This document shows, in pieces, positions 1 to 8,007 of a DNA stretch of 64,000 nt. This stretch comes from an uncultured Eubacteriales bacterium (GTDB lineage Bacteria > Bacillota > Clostridia > Oscillospirales > Acutalibacteraceae). Position 1 is the stretch's first letter; each line of letters starts with the position of its first letter. The notes below the pieces were generated by a model. The model saw nothing but the letters and a program-made list of their open reading frames with translations. It was not told the DNA's origin and searched no databases. A program made the position numbers and the translations under genes. The stretch is from contig CAKUFK010000013.1 of assembly GCA_934647945.1 (NCBI GenBank), positions 1 through 64,000 of the forward strand. The letters run 5' to 3'.

Positions 1-83
1 TATCTCCATTCTACCATAGGCTCCTGTATGAACTCTTTTATTTCCCTAAAGTGTTGCTCTTAATACTATAATTCACCCGCTAA

Positions 84-120
84 ACAAAACCGGGCTTATC
101 TTACGATAAGCCCGGTTATT
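84..120 (-). terminator. Rho-independent terminator
   Basis: A perfect 13-bp stem (88-100 pairing with 105-117) encloses a four-base loop. On the minus strand it is followed by TTTTG. It sits just past the structured RNA candidate and DUF1292 gene read from the minus strand, so it most likely ends that transcript. Confidence 0.75.
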
Positions 121-130
121 CATAAAAAGA

Positions 131-320
131 TGCCCCGCCCTGCCGTATCGCTGCCTGGATAACCTGCTACTATACTCTAGCAGGTGGGCGCCGCCCGGAA
201 GGTTCACGCTCCCTTCGTCCCAGCGAGTGGGGAGGTCTGCAATCCACTTCCGGAGCTCTGCTCCCGAAACACATCTGTAGTAGGGTTAAAAGGCAGCGGT
301 CCACGCACAGGGCAGGATGC
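131..320 (-). ncRNA. Rod-shaped structured RNA, candidate 6S RNA
   Basis: This stretch of about 190 nt lies between the DUF1292 stop and the terminator at 84-120 on the minus strand. It folds as a closed rod: 139-144 pairs with 311-316, 149-156 pairs perfectly with 291-298, and 161-164 pairs with 284-287. A further 8-bp hairpin forms at 162-169/178-185. Length, closing stem and large unpaired centre fit 6S RNA (ssrS), which binds the housekeeping RNA polymerase. I recognise the architecture rather than a diagnostic sequence, and I see no separate promoter, so it may be processed from the DUF1292 transcript. Confidence 0.4.
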
Positions 321-322
321 GG

Positions 323-637
323 TCAATTCAGCTCGGACGGCTCGAGATCCTCGATTTCATACAGGTCGGCCAGACGTTCTTCGAACAGGCCGGCAATCTC
401 GTCGAAGGTATCCTCGTCCTCGATGGGGACCAGAATCTCCTCCCCGTCCTCCTCGTTCACTTCCAGAATGATCAGTTCCCCGTCGCCGTCGACGAGCTCG
501 GATGGGTCGTCGTAAACAGGCAGGAGGGCGACATACCGGCCGCCGTCGGTTTCAATGGCGTCCAGCAGTTCAAATTGATGTTCGTTGCCCTCGTCATCCA
601 TGACGGTTACGAGATCGGCACCATATTCATCGGCCAT
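323..637 (-). CDS. DUF1292 family protein (YrzB-like)
   Basis: This encodes a 104-residue, strongly acidic protein. Its N-terminal half carries the pattern typical of DUF1292: VTVMDDEGNEHQFELLDAIE, then a repeated short beta pattern and a run of Glu/Asp in the middle. The family is widespread in Firmicutes and its function is unknown; it often sits near the Holliday-junction resolvase gene ruvX. GGAG lies about 8 nt upstream of the ATG. The gene is divergent from the RNA unit starting at 822, and a structured RNA follows its stop. Confidence 0.85.
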   Translation of the reverse strand: MADEYGADLVTVMDDEGNEHQFELLDAIETDGGRYVALLPVYDDPSELVDGDGELIILEVNEEDGEEILVPIEDEDTFDEIAGLFEERLADLYEIEDLEPSELN

Positions 638-787
638 CTTTCATGCTCCATCCCGCGGCTCCGGCCGCGCTGTTTTTGTCTTCCCCTTTATCATACCCTC
701 TTCCGCAGCGTTCGTCAAGATGGGAATGAAGGAAATTCGCTCCGGTAGTATTCCACAACGCTTAACAAAATATTCATAAAAAATCTA

Positions 788-816
788 TTGACAATTCACA
801 ACCTCTATGCTATACT
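788..816 (+). promoter_or_regulatory. Consensus sigma-A promoter of the 822-1478 RNA
   Basis: TTGACA (788-793), a 17-bp spacer and TATACT (811-816) make a near-perfect housekeeping promoter. No protein gene follows for about 900 bp, so its product appears to be the long RNA. Confidence 0.8.
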
Positions 817-821
817 GTAGA

Positions 822-1478
822 CACAGAAAAAAAGAGAGACAAACGAGTCGAGAAACCAGGAAAGGGGTGAGTCCCATGTACAGCGACGGTGACACACAGT
901 CCTCAGCCCGGCAGGGGACAGTGCCCCTGCGGGCAGGCCTTCTAGGAAATCCCGATCAGGCATAAAAGAGGTATCGCCGATTGGCATCGCAGGAATATAC
1001 ACGCGGAGAACCGCGGTTTCTGCATCGACCGAGAGGAAATCCTGACCGATTATGAATCGATGAGACCTGGGGAATTCCTACAGACCCCTCCTCGTGGAAG
1101 CGGCAGGCTTGGCCGGAGCGGCGCTCCGGAAATAAAAATGCTTTTAAAAAGGATACTGTTTTCTTTGGACGCTTCCACGGGTAAAAGTGAATATAGATAT
1201 AGATCGCGTTTATCTGCGGTTCTTCGCACTTCCCGCAGCAGCGGATTTAAGTGTGAATTTCTTTACGAAAAGGTGAGTCCCATGATGTGAGCGGCGTCCG
1301 CAAGGGCGATATGGCGGGTAAGCATGGCGGCTGTTTCGTGGTAAACGCCGGAATGTCTCTTTGCTTAACGCTTGAAGAATGATAAAAGGGTGGGTCCCAT
1401 GTTTTAGCTGATTGTCCCGGTGGACGCCGGTGAAATCCGATAAAAACCCCCTCGGCTGACAGACCGAGGGGGTTTTCC
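822..1478 (+). ncRNA. Long non-coding RNA candidate with three repeated SD-ATG motifs
   Basis: A consensus promoter (788-816) and a strong terminator (1443-1476) delimit a transcript of about 660 nt with no credible protein-coding frame. Inside it the motif A3-4 G2-4 TGRGTCCCATG occurs three times, with ATG at 876, 1282 and 1399. Each looks like a ribosome binding site placed correctly before an ATG, but the frames are 29 codons (876-965), Met-Met-stop (1282) and Met-Phe-stop (1399). Partial sequence similarity follows copies 2 and 3 (GACGCCGG-like elements). I do not recognise RNase P, tmRNA, SRP or a known riboswitch core. It could be a large structured RNA (ROOL, OLE and raiA are families to test), a regulatory RNA, or a decayed array of tiny genes. 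Confidence 0.55.
1443..1478 (+). terminator. Rho-independent terminator of the long RNA
   Basis: A 9-bp GC stem (1447-1455 with 1464-1472), extended by AAAA/TTTT, surrounds an 8-nt loop and ends in a T run. It closes the transcription unit that begins at about 822. Confidence 0.85.
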
Positions 1479-1536
1479 TGTTTGCCAAAAGGATCACCAG
1501 TTATGCCGGTGGATAAAGGGATTAGAGCTATGGACA

Positions 1537-1607
1537 AAATAAAAGCTCTCCCGATAAATTGCAGTTAAGGTACGCCAACCGAGCAAAAACTATCGAGGGG
1601 AGCTTTT
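1537..1607. repeat. Short inverted-repeat segment, possible transposon remnant
   Basis: About 16-17-bp imperfect inverted arms (AAAAGCTCTCCCGATA near 1539 and TATCGAGGGGAGCTTTT near 1591-1607) bracket roughly 35 bp. The layout resembles a solo end pair of an insertion sequence or a tiny MITE. No transposase is adjacent and the family is not recognised. Confidence 0.4.
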
Positions 1608-1702
1608 CCATGACTTTTGCTTCGTGCTCATAATCCCCCGGGGCCGTTTCCACGAATCATCGATCGATGGCGGATACCGCCGCGCAGAAAGGAAGAGAGG
1701 CT

Positions 1703-2200
1703 ATGCCATCTGGATTTCCCCCTATTGCCGCACCCGACGCCCGGGTGCTGATTTTAGGTACCATGCCCTCCGAGGCGTCGCTTCAGAAACAGCAGTATTA
1801 CGGATATGGCCGGAACGCCTTTTGGCCGATCCTCTATGCCCTGTGGGACGAGCCCTTCGAGGAGGATTACGAAAAGCGCTGCCGTTTTTTGACCGGGCGG
1901 GGGATCGCCCTCTGGGACGTGCTGGCCGCCTGCGACCGGCCGGGCAGCGCCGACGCCGCTATCCGGAATCCGGAGCCGAACGATATGGCTGCCTTTGCTG
2001 CCGGCCATCCCCGGATTGAACGGCTGTTTTTCAACTCCGCCAACGCCGCGGCCCTGTATGAAAGGCTGGCTCAGCCGGATCCCTTTTCAGGAGTCGGCCG
2101 TCAAACGCTGCCCTCCACCAGTCCGGCCCGGGCCATGCGGTTCGAGGACAAGCTGGAGCAGTGGCGGCCGGTCCGGCGTTTCCTGGACGGAAACGGCTGA
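1703..2200 (+). CDS. DNA-deoxyinosine (hypoxanthine-DNA) glycosylase, UDG superfamily
   Basis: This 165-residue protein resembles the single-domain DNA-deoxyinosine glycosylase branch of the uracil-DNA glycosylase superfamily, which removes deaminated bases such as hypoxanthine to start base-excision repair. Visible motifs are VLILGTMPSEAS near the N-terminus (active-site loop), YYGYGRNAFWPIL (base pocket), GIALWDVL, and a C-terminal LPSTSPARA segment corresponding to the minor-groove loop. The ATG at 1703 is chosen because GGAAGAGAGG lies just upstream; an in-frame ATG at 1667 lacks a good site. It stands alone upstream of glyA. Confidence 0.8.
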   Translation: MPSGFPPIAAPDARVLILGTMPSEASLQKQQYYGYGRNAFWPILYALWDEPFEEDYEKRCRFLTGRGIALWDVLAACDRPGSADAAIRNPEPNDMAAFAAGHPRIERLFFNSANAAALYERLAQPDPFSGVGRQTLPSTSPARAMRFEDKLEQWRPVRRFLDGNG

Positions 2201-2238
2201 AAATGCAGGGAATCCGGCCGGAATTGTGAGAAAAGGAC

Positions 2239-2268
2239 TTGCATCCCCTAGGGAAATGGTGGTATGAT
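2239..2268 (+). promoter_or_regulatory. Promoter for glyA
   Basis: TTGCAT (2239-2244), an 18-bp spacer and TATGAT (2263-2268) lie about 30 bp upstream of the glyA ATG. No riboswitch-sized leader is present. Confidence 0.6.
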
Positions 2269-2300
2269 ATCCCCATATTGTGTATAAAGGGGATTTGCGC

Positions 2301-3554
2301 ATGTACGCCGAACTGATGGATACCATTGGGTTTGTCAAAAACGCCGACCCGCAGGTCGGGGCCGCGATGGAAAAGGAACTCTCCCGCCAGCGCCGCAACC
2401 TGGAGCTGATCGCGTCGGAGAACATCGTTTCTCCTGCCGTTATGGCGGCCATGGGGACGGTTCTGACCAACAAGTACGCCGAGGGCTATCCCGGCCGGCG
2501 CTATTACGGCGGCTGCCAGGAGGTGGACGTGGTGGAGGAGATCGCCCGTCAGCGCGCCTGCACCCTGTTCGGTGCCGAACACGCGAATGTCCAGCCCCAT
2601 TCGGGCGCCCAGGCCAATCAGGCGGCGTATTTCGCCCTGCTCGAGCCGGGCGATACCGTCCTCGGCATGAACCTCGCTCACGGCGGCCATCTGACCCACG
2701 GCTCTCCGGTGAATTTCTCCGGAAAGCTGTACAACTTCATCCCCTATGGCGTCGATCCCAAAACCGGTTTTATCGATTATGACGCGGTGCGCGCCTTGGC
2801 CCTCGAGCATAAGCCCAAGCTGATTGTGGCGGGTGCCAGCGCCTATCCCCGGGAGATCCGGTTTGATCTCCTGCGCCAGATCGCCGACGCCGTCGGCGCC
2901 AAGCTGATGGTGGATATGGCTCACATCGCGGGCCTGGTCGCTACCGGAAACCATATGAACCCGGTTCCCTATTGCGAGGTGGTCACCACCACCACCCACA
3001 AGACCCTGCGGGGCCCGCGCGGCGGTCTGATCCTCTGCCGGGAGGAATTCGCCAAGGCCATCGATAAGGCGGTGTTCCCAGGCTCTCAGGGCGGCCCGCT
3101 GATGCACGTGATCGCCTCCAAGGCGGTCTGTTTCGGCGAGGCGCTCAATCCCCGCTTCAAGGACTATCAGGACCAGATCGTCAAAAACGCGAAAGCCCTG
3201 GCCGCCGGCCTGCTTTCCCGCGGGATGAAGCTGGTCTCGGGCGGCACCGACAATCACCTGATGCTCATGGATCTGCGGGAGACCGGCATCACCGGCAAGG
3301 AACTCGAGCACCGGCTGGACGAGGTGTATATCACGGCCAACAAGAACACGATTCCCGACGAGCCGCTCTCTCCTTTTGTCACAAGCGGCCTGCGTCTGGG
3401 AACGCCCGCCGTAACCAGCCGCGGGCTGAAGGAAGCGGACATGGAGCGTATCGCCGGCTTCATTGCCGACGCCGTGACCGATTTCGAGGGAAAAGCCGAT
3501 GCGATCCGCGCCGGTGTGGATGAGCTGTGCGGCCGGTATCCGCTTTACGAATAA
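2301..3554 (+). CDS. glyA: Serine hydroxymethyltransferase
   Basis: A 417-residue cytosolic PLP enzyme that converts serine and tetrahydrofolate to glycine and 5,10-methylenetetrahydrofolate, the main one-carbon source. Family hallmarks are ELIASENIVSPAV, YAEGYPGRRYYGGC, VDMAHIAGL and TTTTHKTLRGPRGG, where Lys234 forms the PLP Schiff base. Length and motifs are complete. The ATG at 2301 has AAAGGGG about 8 nt upstream, so the GTG 21 nt earlier is unlikely. An esterase gene follows after 30 nt in the same direction. Confidence 0.97.
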   Translation: MYAELMDTIGFVKNADPQVGAAMEKELSRQRRNLELIASENIVSPAVMAAMGTVLTNKYAEGYPGRRYYGGCQEVDVVEEIARQRACTLFGAEHANVQPHSGAQANQAAYFALLEPGDTVLGMNLAHGGHLTHGSPVNFSGKLYNFIPYGVDPKTGFIDYDAVRALALEHKPKLIVAGASAYPREIRFDLLRQIADAVGAKLMVDMAHIAGLVATGNHMNPVPYCEVVTTTTHKTLRGPRGGLILCREEFAKAIDKAVFPGSQGGPLMHVIASKAVCFGEALNPRFKDYQDQIVKNAKALAAGLLSRGMKLVSGGTDNHLMLMDLRETGITGKELEHRLDEVYITANKNTIPDEPLSPFVTSGLRLGTPAVTSRGLKEADMERIAGFIADAVTDFEGKADAIRAGVDELCGRYPLYE

Positions 3555-3584
3555 GATTCCGGGACGGATGGGGAGGTGGCTGGA

Positions 3585-4325
3585 ATGGCCTTGCTCGAGG
3601 GATCGCTGCGTTCCGAAGCGCTGCGCATGGACACGGCGGTAACGGTGTCCCTTCCTCAGAAGATGGAGGAGGCCGAACGGCCGGTGCTGTATCTGCTGCA
3701 TGGGCTCGGGGATGACCACACCGCCTGGGTCCGCCGGAGCAATATCGACCGGTATGCGAACCGGGAGGGCATCGCGGTCATCATGCCCGAGGTGCAGCGG
3801 GGTTTTTATACCGATATGGTTTACGGCCCCGCCTATTTTACGTATATTACGGAAGAGCTTCCCCGCCTGTGCGCGTCGCTTTTCCGGGTGACGGAAGATC
3901 CCGCCCGCACTTACATAGCCGGGCTGTCGATGGGAGGCTACGGCGCCCTCAAGGCGGCGCTGCGCCGCCCGGAACGGTATGCGGCGGCGGGCTGCTTTTC
4001 GGGCGCCGTGGACATCCGCGCCCGTATGAAGGCGGAAGACTCCCCGATGACACCGGGCGAGATCCAGGCGATCAGCGGCGGGGAGCCGGCGCCGGAAGAC
4101 GATATTTTGATGCTTACCGCCCGGGCGGTGAACACGGGGCAGAAGCTGCCGGCCCTCTATCTCACCTGCGGGCTGTCGGATTACCTTTACGAGGACAACC
4201 GGCGGCTGCGCCGGCAGCTCGATTTTCTCCATATCCCGTATGTGTATGAGGAATGGGCCGGCGCCCATGAATGGGACTTCTGGGACCGGAGCGTCCGGCA
4301 GTTCCTGCAGTTTATCCGGGAATGA
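3585..4325 (+). CDS. Alpha/beta hydrolase, esterase D family
   Basis: A 246-residue protein of the putative esterase (esterase D / S-formylglutathione hydrolase-like) family. It has an oxyanion-type LLHGLGDD segment, the nucleophile elbow GLSMGGYGA (Ser115) and a C-terminal AHEWDFWD segment supplying the catalytic His. No signal peptide or membrane segment is visible, so it is probably cytosolic. GGGAGGTGG sits 5 nt before the ATG at 3585. It lies between glyA and rarA, all co-directional. The physiological substrate cannot be read from sequence; acyl esters or thioesters are typical. Confidence 0.85.
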   Translation: MALLEGSLRSEALRMDTAVTVSLPQKMEEAERPVLYLLHGLGDDHTAWVRRSNIDRYANREGIAVIMPEVQRGFYTDMVYGPAYFTYITEELPRLCASLFRVTEDPARTYIAGLSMGGYGALKAALRRPERYAAAGCFSGAVDIRARMKAEDSPMTPGEIQAISGGEPAPEDDILMLTARAVNTGQKLPALYLTCGLSDYLYEDNRRLRRQLDFLHIPYVYEEWAGAHEWDFWDRSVRQFLQFIRE

Positions 4326-4365
4326 CCCGGCCGGCGGGGGATCACCCGCGTGTGAAAGGATGTAG

Positions 4366-5658
4366 ATGGGTATGGCGGCGCCTCTCGCCGACCGGATGCG
4401 TCCGGATTCCCTGGACGATATCGTCGGCCAGCAGCATTTGATCGCGCCGGGCAAGGCCCTGCGCACCATTATCGAGTCGGGGCATATCCCGAACCTTATT
4501 TTTTACGGCCCTTCCGGGGTGGGCAAGACCACTCTGGCCCGGATCATCGCCAGGCGGACCGATATGCGGCTGCACAAGCTCAACGGGACCACCGCGTCCA
4601 CCGCCGATATCAAGGCGGTGGTGGAGGAGCTCGACACCCTCGCGGGCATCGGTGGCATTCTCCTGTATCTCGACGAGATCCAATATTTCAATAAAAAGCA
4701 GCAGCAGACCCTGCTGGAGCATATCGAAAACGGGCGGATCACCCTGATCGCCTCCACCACGGAGAACCCGTATTTTTATGTTTACAGTGCCATACTCAGC
4801 CGTTCTACCGTTTTTGAATTTAAATCCGTGGAACCGGCCGATGTCGAAAAGGCGGTGGAGAGGGGGTTCGCGTTCCTGGCGGCGGAGCAGGGGGCCGCGG
4901 TTTTGCCTGAACCGGGCGTGGTGTCTCATATCGCCCGGTCCTGCGGCGGGGACGTGCGCAAAGCGCTCAATGCCGTGGAACTCTGCGTCCTCGCCACCCC
5001 CCCTGACGGCGAGGGGACGAGACGGGTCACCCCCGACATTGCCGGGCAGCTCGCCCAGCGCAGCGCCATGCGCTACGACAAGGACGGGGATGAGCATTAC
5101 GACATCATCTCCGCCTATCAGAAATCCATGCGGGGCTCCGACCCGGACGCGGCGCTGCATTATCTGGCCCGCCTGCTCGAGGCTGGGGATCTGCCCTCGG
5201 CCTGCCGGAGACTGATGGTGTGCGCCTGTGAGGACGTGGGGCTGGCCTATCCGCAGATCATCCCCATCGTCAAGGCGGCGGTGGATGCGGCGCTGCAGGT
5301 GGGGCTGCCGGAAGCCTGCCTGCCTCTGGCTGACGCGGTGATCCTGGTGGCGACGGCGCCCAAATCCAACTCCGCTCACGACGCGGTCCACGCGGCCATT
5401 GCCGATGTGCGTGCCGGCAAAAGCGGGCCGGTGCCGCGCTGCCTGCAAAACAAGCATTACGATGGGGCGGACGCCGCCGTCAAGGGGCAGCATTACCGGT
5501 ATCCCCATTCCTTTCCGGACCGTTGGGTGGAGCAGCAGTACCTGCCCGACGCACTGGTGGGCACCACCTATTATGTCCCGGCCGAAAACAAGAACGAACA
5601 GGCGTTTAAGGCGTACTGGGACGCGGTGAAAAAGAGGCGAAAAGGCAATCAATCATAG
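4366..5658 (+). CDS. rarA: Replication-associated recombination protein A (RarA/MgsA) AAA+ ATPase
   Basis: A 430-residue AAA+ ATPase of the RarA/WRNIP1 family, which acts at stalled forks and single-strand gaps. In order: an N-terminal MRPDSLDDIVGQQHL clamp-loader-like segment, Walker A GPSGVGKTT, Walker B LYLDEIQ, sensor 1 STTENP, an arginine-finger SAILSR stretch, and a C-terminal tetramerisation/MgsA_C half with VCACEDVGLAYP and KHYDGADAAVKGQHY. Full length for the family. AAAGGATG precedes the ATG. It is followed 12 nt later by putP, probably in one transcript. Confidence 0.95.
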   Translation: MGMAAPLADRMRPDSLDDIVGQQHLIAPGKALRTIIESGHIPNLIFYGPSGVGKTTLARIIARRTDMRLHKLNGTTASTADIKAVVEELDTLAGIGGILLYLDEIQYFNKKQQQTLLEHIENGRITLIASTTENPYFYVYSAILSRSTVFEFKSVEPADVEKAVERGFAFLAAEQGAAVLPEPGVVSHIARSCGGDVRKALNAVELCVLATPPDGEGTRRVTPDIAGQLAQRSAMRYDKDGDEHYDIISAYQKSMRGSDPDAALHYLARLLEAGDLPSACRRLMVCACEDVGLAYPQIIPIVKAAVDAALQVGLPEACLPLADAVILVATAPKSNSAHDAVHAAIADVRAGKSGPVPRCLQNKHYDGADAAVKGQHYRYPHSFPDRWVEQQYLPDALVGTTYYVPAENKNEQAFKAYWDAVKKRRKGNQS

Positions 5659-5670
5659 AGGAGGGATTCG

Positions 5671-7266
5671 ATGACACAGGAGAAAATCTGCATGCTCATC
5701 GCCATGGGAGTGTATATGGTGGCGGTGGTCGTGGTAGGGGTTATCTGTGCCAAACGCAACAAGACGGCGGACGACTTTTATCTGGGCGGGCGGAAGCTCA
5801 ACCCGCTGGTGGCGGCGATGAGCGCCGAGGCCTCGGATATGAGCAGCTGGCTGCTCATGGGCCTGCCCGGGCTCGCCTATCTGACCGGTATCGCTGACGC
5901 CGGATGGACGGCCATCGGCCTGGCGGTGGGGACGTACATAAACTGGCTGGTGGTGGCCAAGCGGCTGCGGCGGTATACCGTGGTGGCGAACAATTCGATC
6001 ACCCTGCCCGATTTCTTCTCCAACCGTTTCCACGATAAAAACCGTATCCTCATGTGTGTGTCGGCACTGGTGATCCTGGTTTTCTTCGTGCCCTATACGG
6101 CGTCCGGGTTCGCTGCCTGCGGCAAGCTGTTCAGCAGCCTGTTCGGGACGCCGTACCTCACCGCGATGATCCTGAGCGCCGTCGTCATCGTCGCCTACAC
6201 GGCCATCGGCGGCTTCCTGGCCGCGAGCACGACCGATCTGATGCAGGGAATCCTGATGTCCTGCGCGCTGGTGGTGGTGCTGATTTTCGGCATCGTGACC
6301 GCCGGTGGCATGGGCGCGGTCATGGACAACGCCCGGGAGATCCCGGGATATCTCGGCTTGACGGAGCTGTATGACTTGAAAACCGGAAGCAGCGCCCCCT
6401 ACAGCGGTCTCAGCATCGCCTCTATGCTGGCGTGGGGACTCGGCTATTTCGGTATGCCCCACGTGCTGCTGCGGTTCATGGCCATCCGCAAGGAAAGCCA
6501 GCTTAAGACCTCCCGCCGTATCGCCTCCATCTGGGTGGTCATTTCGCTTGGCGTGGCGGTCTTCATGGGAATCGTGGGCTCCGCGGCACTTCCGGAGCTT
6601 GTCGACCGGGCCTCCCTCATCGGGGCGTCGGAGCAGGCCATTCAGGAGGCCACGTCCACTTCTGAAACGATTTTCATCGCCATTGCGGATAAGCTGGGGA
6701 ATAACGGTATTCTGCCGGCTCTGATTGCCGGTGTCATCCTCGCGGGAATCCTGGCCGCTACCATGTCAACAGCGGATTCGCAGCTGCTGGCTGCGTCGTC
6801 GGGCATCTCCCAAAACTTTTTCAAAGGCATCATCCACAAGAAGGCCAGTGACAAGACCACGATGTGGGTCGCGCGCGGGACTGTTATCGTCATTGCGATT
6901 GTTGGCGCCGTCATCGCGTCGAATCCCAACAGCTCAATTTTTGAAATCGTGTCCTTTGCCTGGGCGGGCTTTGGTGCGACCTTCGGCCCCGTCGTTCTGT
7001 TCTCCCTCTTCTGGAAACGGACGACGCTGTCCGGGGCGCTCTGCGGTATGCTTGCCGGTGGCGTGATGGTCTTTGTCTGGAAGTTCCTGCTCAAACCCCT
7101 TGGAGGGATCTGGGGCATTTATGAGCTGCTGCCCGCTTTTCTGGTCGCCTGCGCGGCGATCCTGGTGGTCAGCCTGCTGACCAAGGCGCCCGGGGAGGAT
7201 ATCATAAAAGAGTTCGATCTGGCCGCCTCCAAAACCCCGCTGGAGGAAGTGGAACAAAAAGCCTGA
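5671..7266 (+). CDS. putP: Sodium/proline symporter
   Basis: A 531-residue polytopic membrane protein of the solute:sodium symporter family, most like PutP. About 12-13 hydrophobic helices are visible. Diagnostic stretches include DDFYLGGRKL after helix 1, SAEASDMSSWLLMGLPG (sodium and proline site region in helix 2), ITLPDFF, and VIVAYTAIGGFLA. It imports proline with Na+ as nutrient or osmolyte; no putA is nearby. GAGGAGGG lies just upstream of the ATG. A double terminator follows the stop. Confidence 0.93.
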   Translation: MTQEKICMLIAMGVYMVAVVVVGVICAKRNKTADDFYLGGRKLNPLVAAMSAEASDMSSWLLMGLPGLAYLTGIADAGWTAIGLAVGTYINWLVVAKRLRRYTVVANNSITLPDFFSNRFHDKNRILMCVSALVILVFFVPYTASGFAACGKLFSSLFGTPYLTAMILSAVVIVAYTAIGGFLAASTTDLMQGILMSCALVVVLIFGIVTAGGMGAVMDNAREIPGYLGLTELYDLKTGSSAPYSGLSIASMLAWGLGYFGMPHVLLRFMAIRKESQLKTSRRIASIWVVISLGVAVFMGIVGSAALPELVDRASLIGASEQAIQEATSTSETIFIAIADKLGNNGILPALIAGVILAGILAATMSTADSQLLAASSGISQNFFKGIIHKKASDKTTMWVARGTVIVIAIVGAVIASNPNSSIFEIVSFAWAGFGATFGPVVLFSLFWKRTTLSGALCGMLAGGVMVFVWKFLLKPLGGIWGIYELLPAFLVACAAILVVSLLTKAPGEDIIKEFDLAASKTPLEEVEQKA

Positions 7267-7274
7267 TCGGAAAA

Positions 7275-7340
7275 CAGGCGCCGCCGCATCCGCGGCGGCG
7301 CCTGCTTGGAGGGCCACTGGCACAGCCAGTGGCCCTCTTG
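7275..7340 (+). terminator. Tandem terminators after putP
   Basis: Two hairpins follow putP: a 13-bp GC stem (7275-7287 with 7292-7304), then a perfect 11-bp stem (7311-7321 with 7325-7335) followed by CTCTTG. Together they close the glyA-to-putP region. Confidence 0.75.
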
Positions 7341-7433
7341 CATAAAAAAGAATACCTGCGATGCGCGATTTGCTTGCCACAGGGTGTGTTAATCGTGTAA
7401 AGCTCATCCTTTGATCGATAACGGTTTTCCTTC

Positions 7434-8007
7434 ATGATTTTATAGTCACCCAAGCCCTCGGGGCGGCAGCCCCTTTATGTATGGGCGTTGGTTCAAAAGA
7501 TGCCGTACCCGCCGGCTTTCCTAAAAAGAACTCCGGCCTCGCCCCTAAAGGCTCTCTATACTGGCGGGCACTGGGGCCGGTCACCCGCCATTGCGAAGTC
7601 CCACAATGGCCCTAAAAATCAAAATATCTGGGGGGTTCAGGGGGCATGCCCCCTGACGCTTCTTTCCCCGTTCCTACTCGATTAGCCTCGGGCAAATGCG
7701 GAAGCATTTGCGAGGGCCGGGGCAGGCCACGTATGATTTCGACGGCGTTCGACCCGGCCTTCTTGTTGTCAAGAAAGGGGGGCCCGCAGGCCAGACCTTG
7801 CCATCACTTGCAAGTCTTTTATTCGCTCATGCCATAAAGCACATGCTGTGCTTTGGCGCCTCCTTTCTCTGTGCGGAGAAAGGAGGCAAAGACGCAGGAT
7901 CATCTGCCGGTTTTCTCACCATGAAAACCGGCGGCAGCGTTATCACCTGAACCAACCCATACAAATAGGGGCTGCGGCCCCAGGAATTTTAGTGGTCATA
8001 ATATCAT
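7434..8007. mobile_element. Non-coding inverted-repeat element, copy A
   Basis: About 574 bp bounded by imperfect terminal inverted repeats of roughly 60 bp: the left end (ATGATTTTATAGTCACC through TATGGGCGTTGGTTCA near 7493) matches the reverse complement of the right end, which contains TGAACCAACCCATAC and ends ...GGTCATAATATCAT at 8007. The inside is a string of hairpins: a 20-bp palindrome at 7637-7656, stems 7692-7699/7704-7711, 7858-7869/7876-7887 and 7906-7915/7923-7932. No convincing ORF is present. Related copies lie at 13540-13895 and 45475-45977. The best reading is a MITE-like or structured repeat family. Confidence 0.7.

Noticed and set aside
1..17. Possible start of a minus-strand gene (ATG at 15-17 after AGGAG)
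   Set aside because: Only five codons are inside the window and the spacing to AGGAG is too short to judge.
822..1478. Long RNA considered as RNase P, tmRNA or SRP RNA
   Set aside because: None of the conserved cores (P4 of RNase P, tRNA-like ends of tmRNA, SRP tetraloop helix) could be found by eye.
1060..1537. Short frames inside the long RNA (76-96 codons)
   Set aside because: No ribosome binding sites, no conservation signal visible, and they cross the terminator hairpin.
2031..4469. 812-codon minus-strand frame across glyA and the esterase
   Set aside because: Shadow of two firmly identified genes; no domain, no ribosome binding site, unusual Arg/His/Pro composition typical of GC-rich antisense frames.
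7434..8007. Hairpin-rich repeat considered as a CRISPR array
   Set aside because: Hairpin arms differ from each other, there are no regularly spaced direct repeats or spacers, and no cas genes are nearby.
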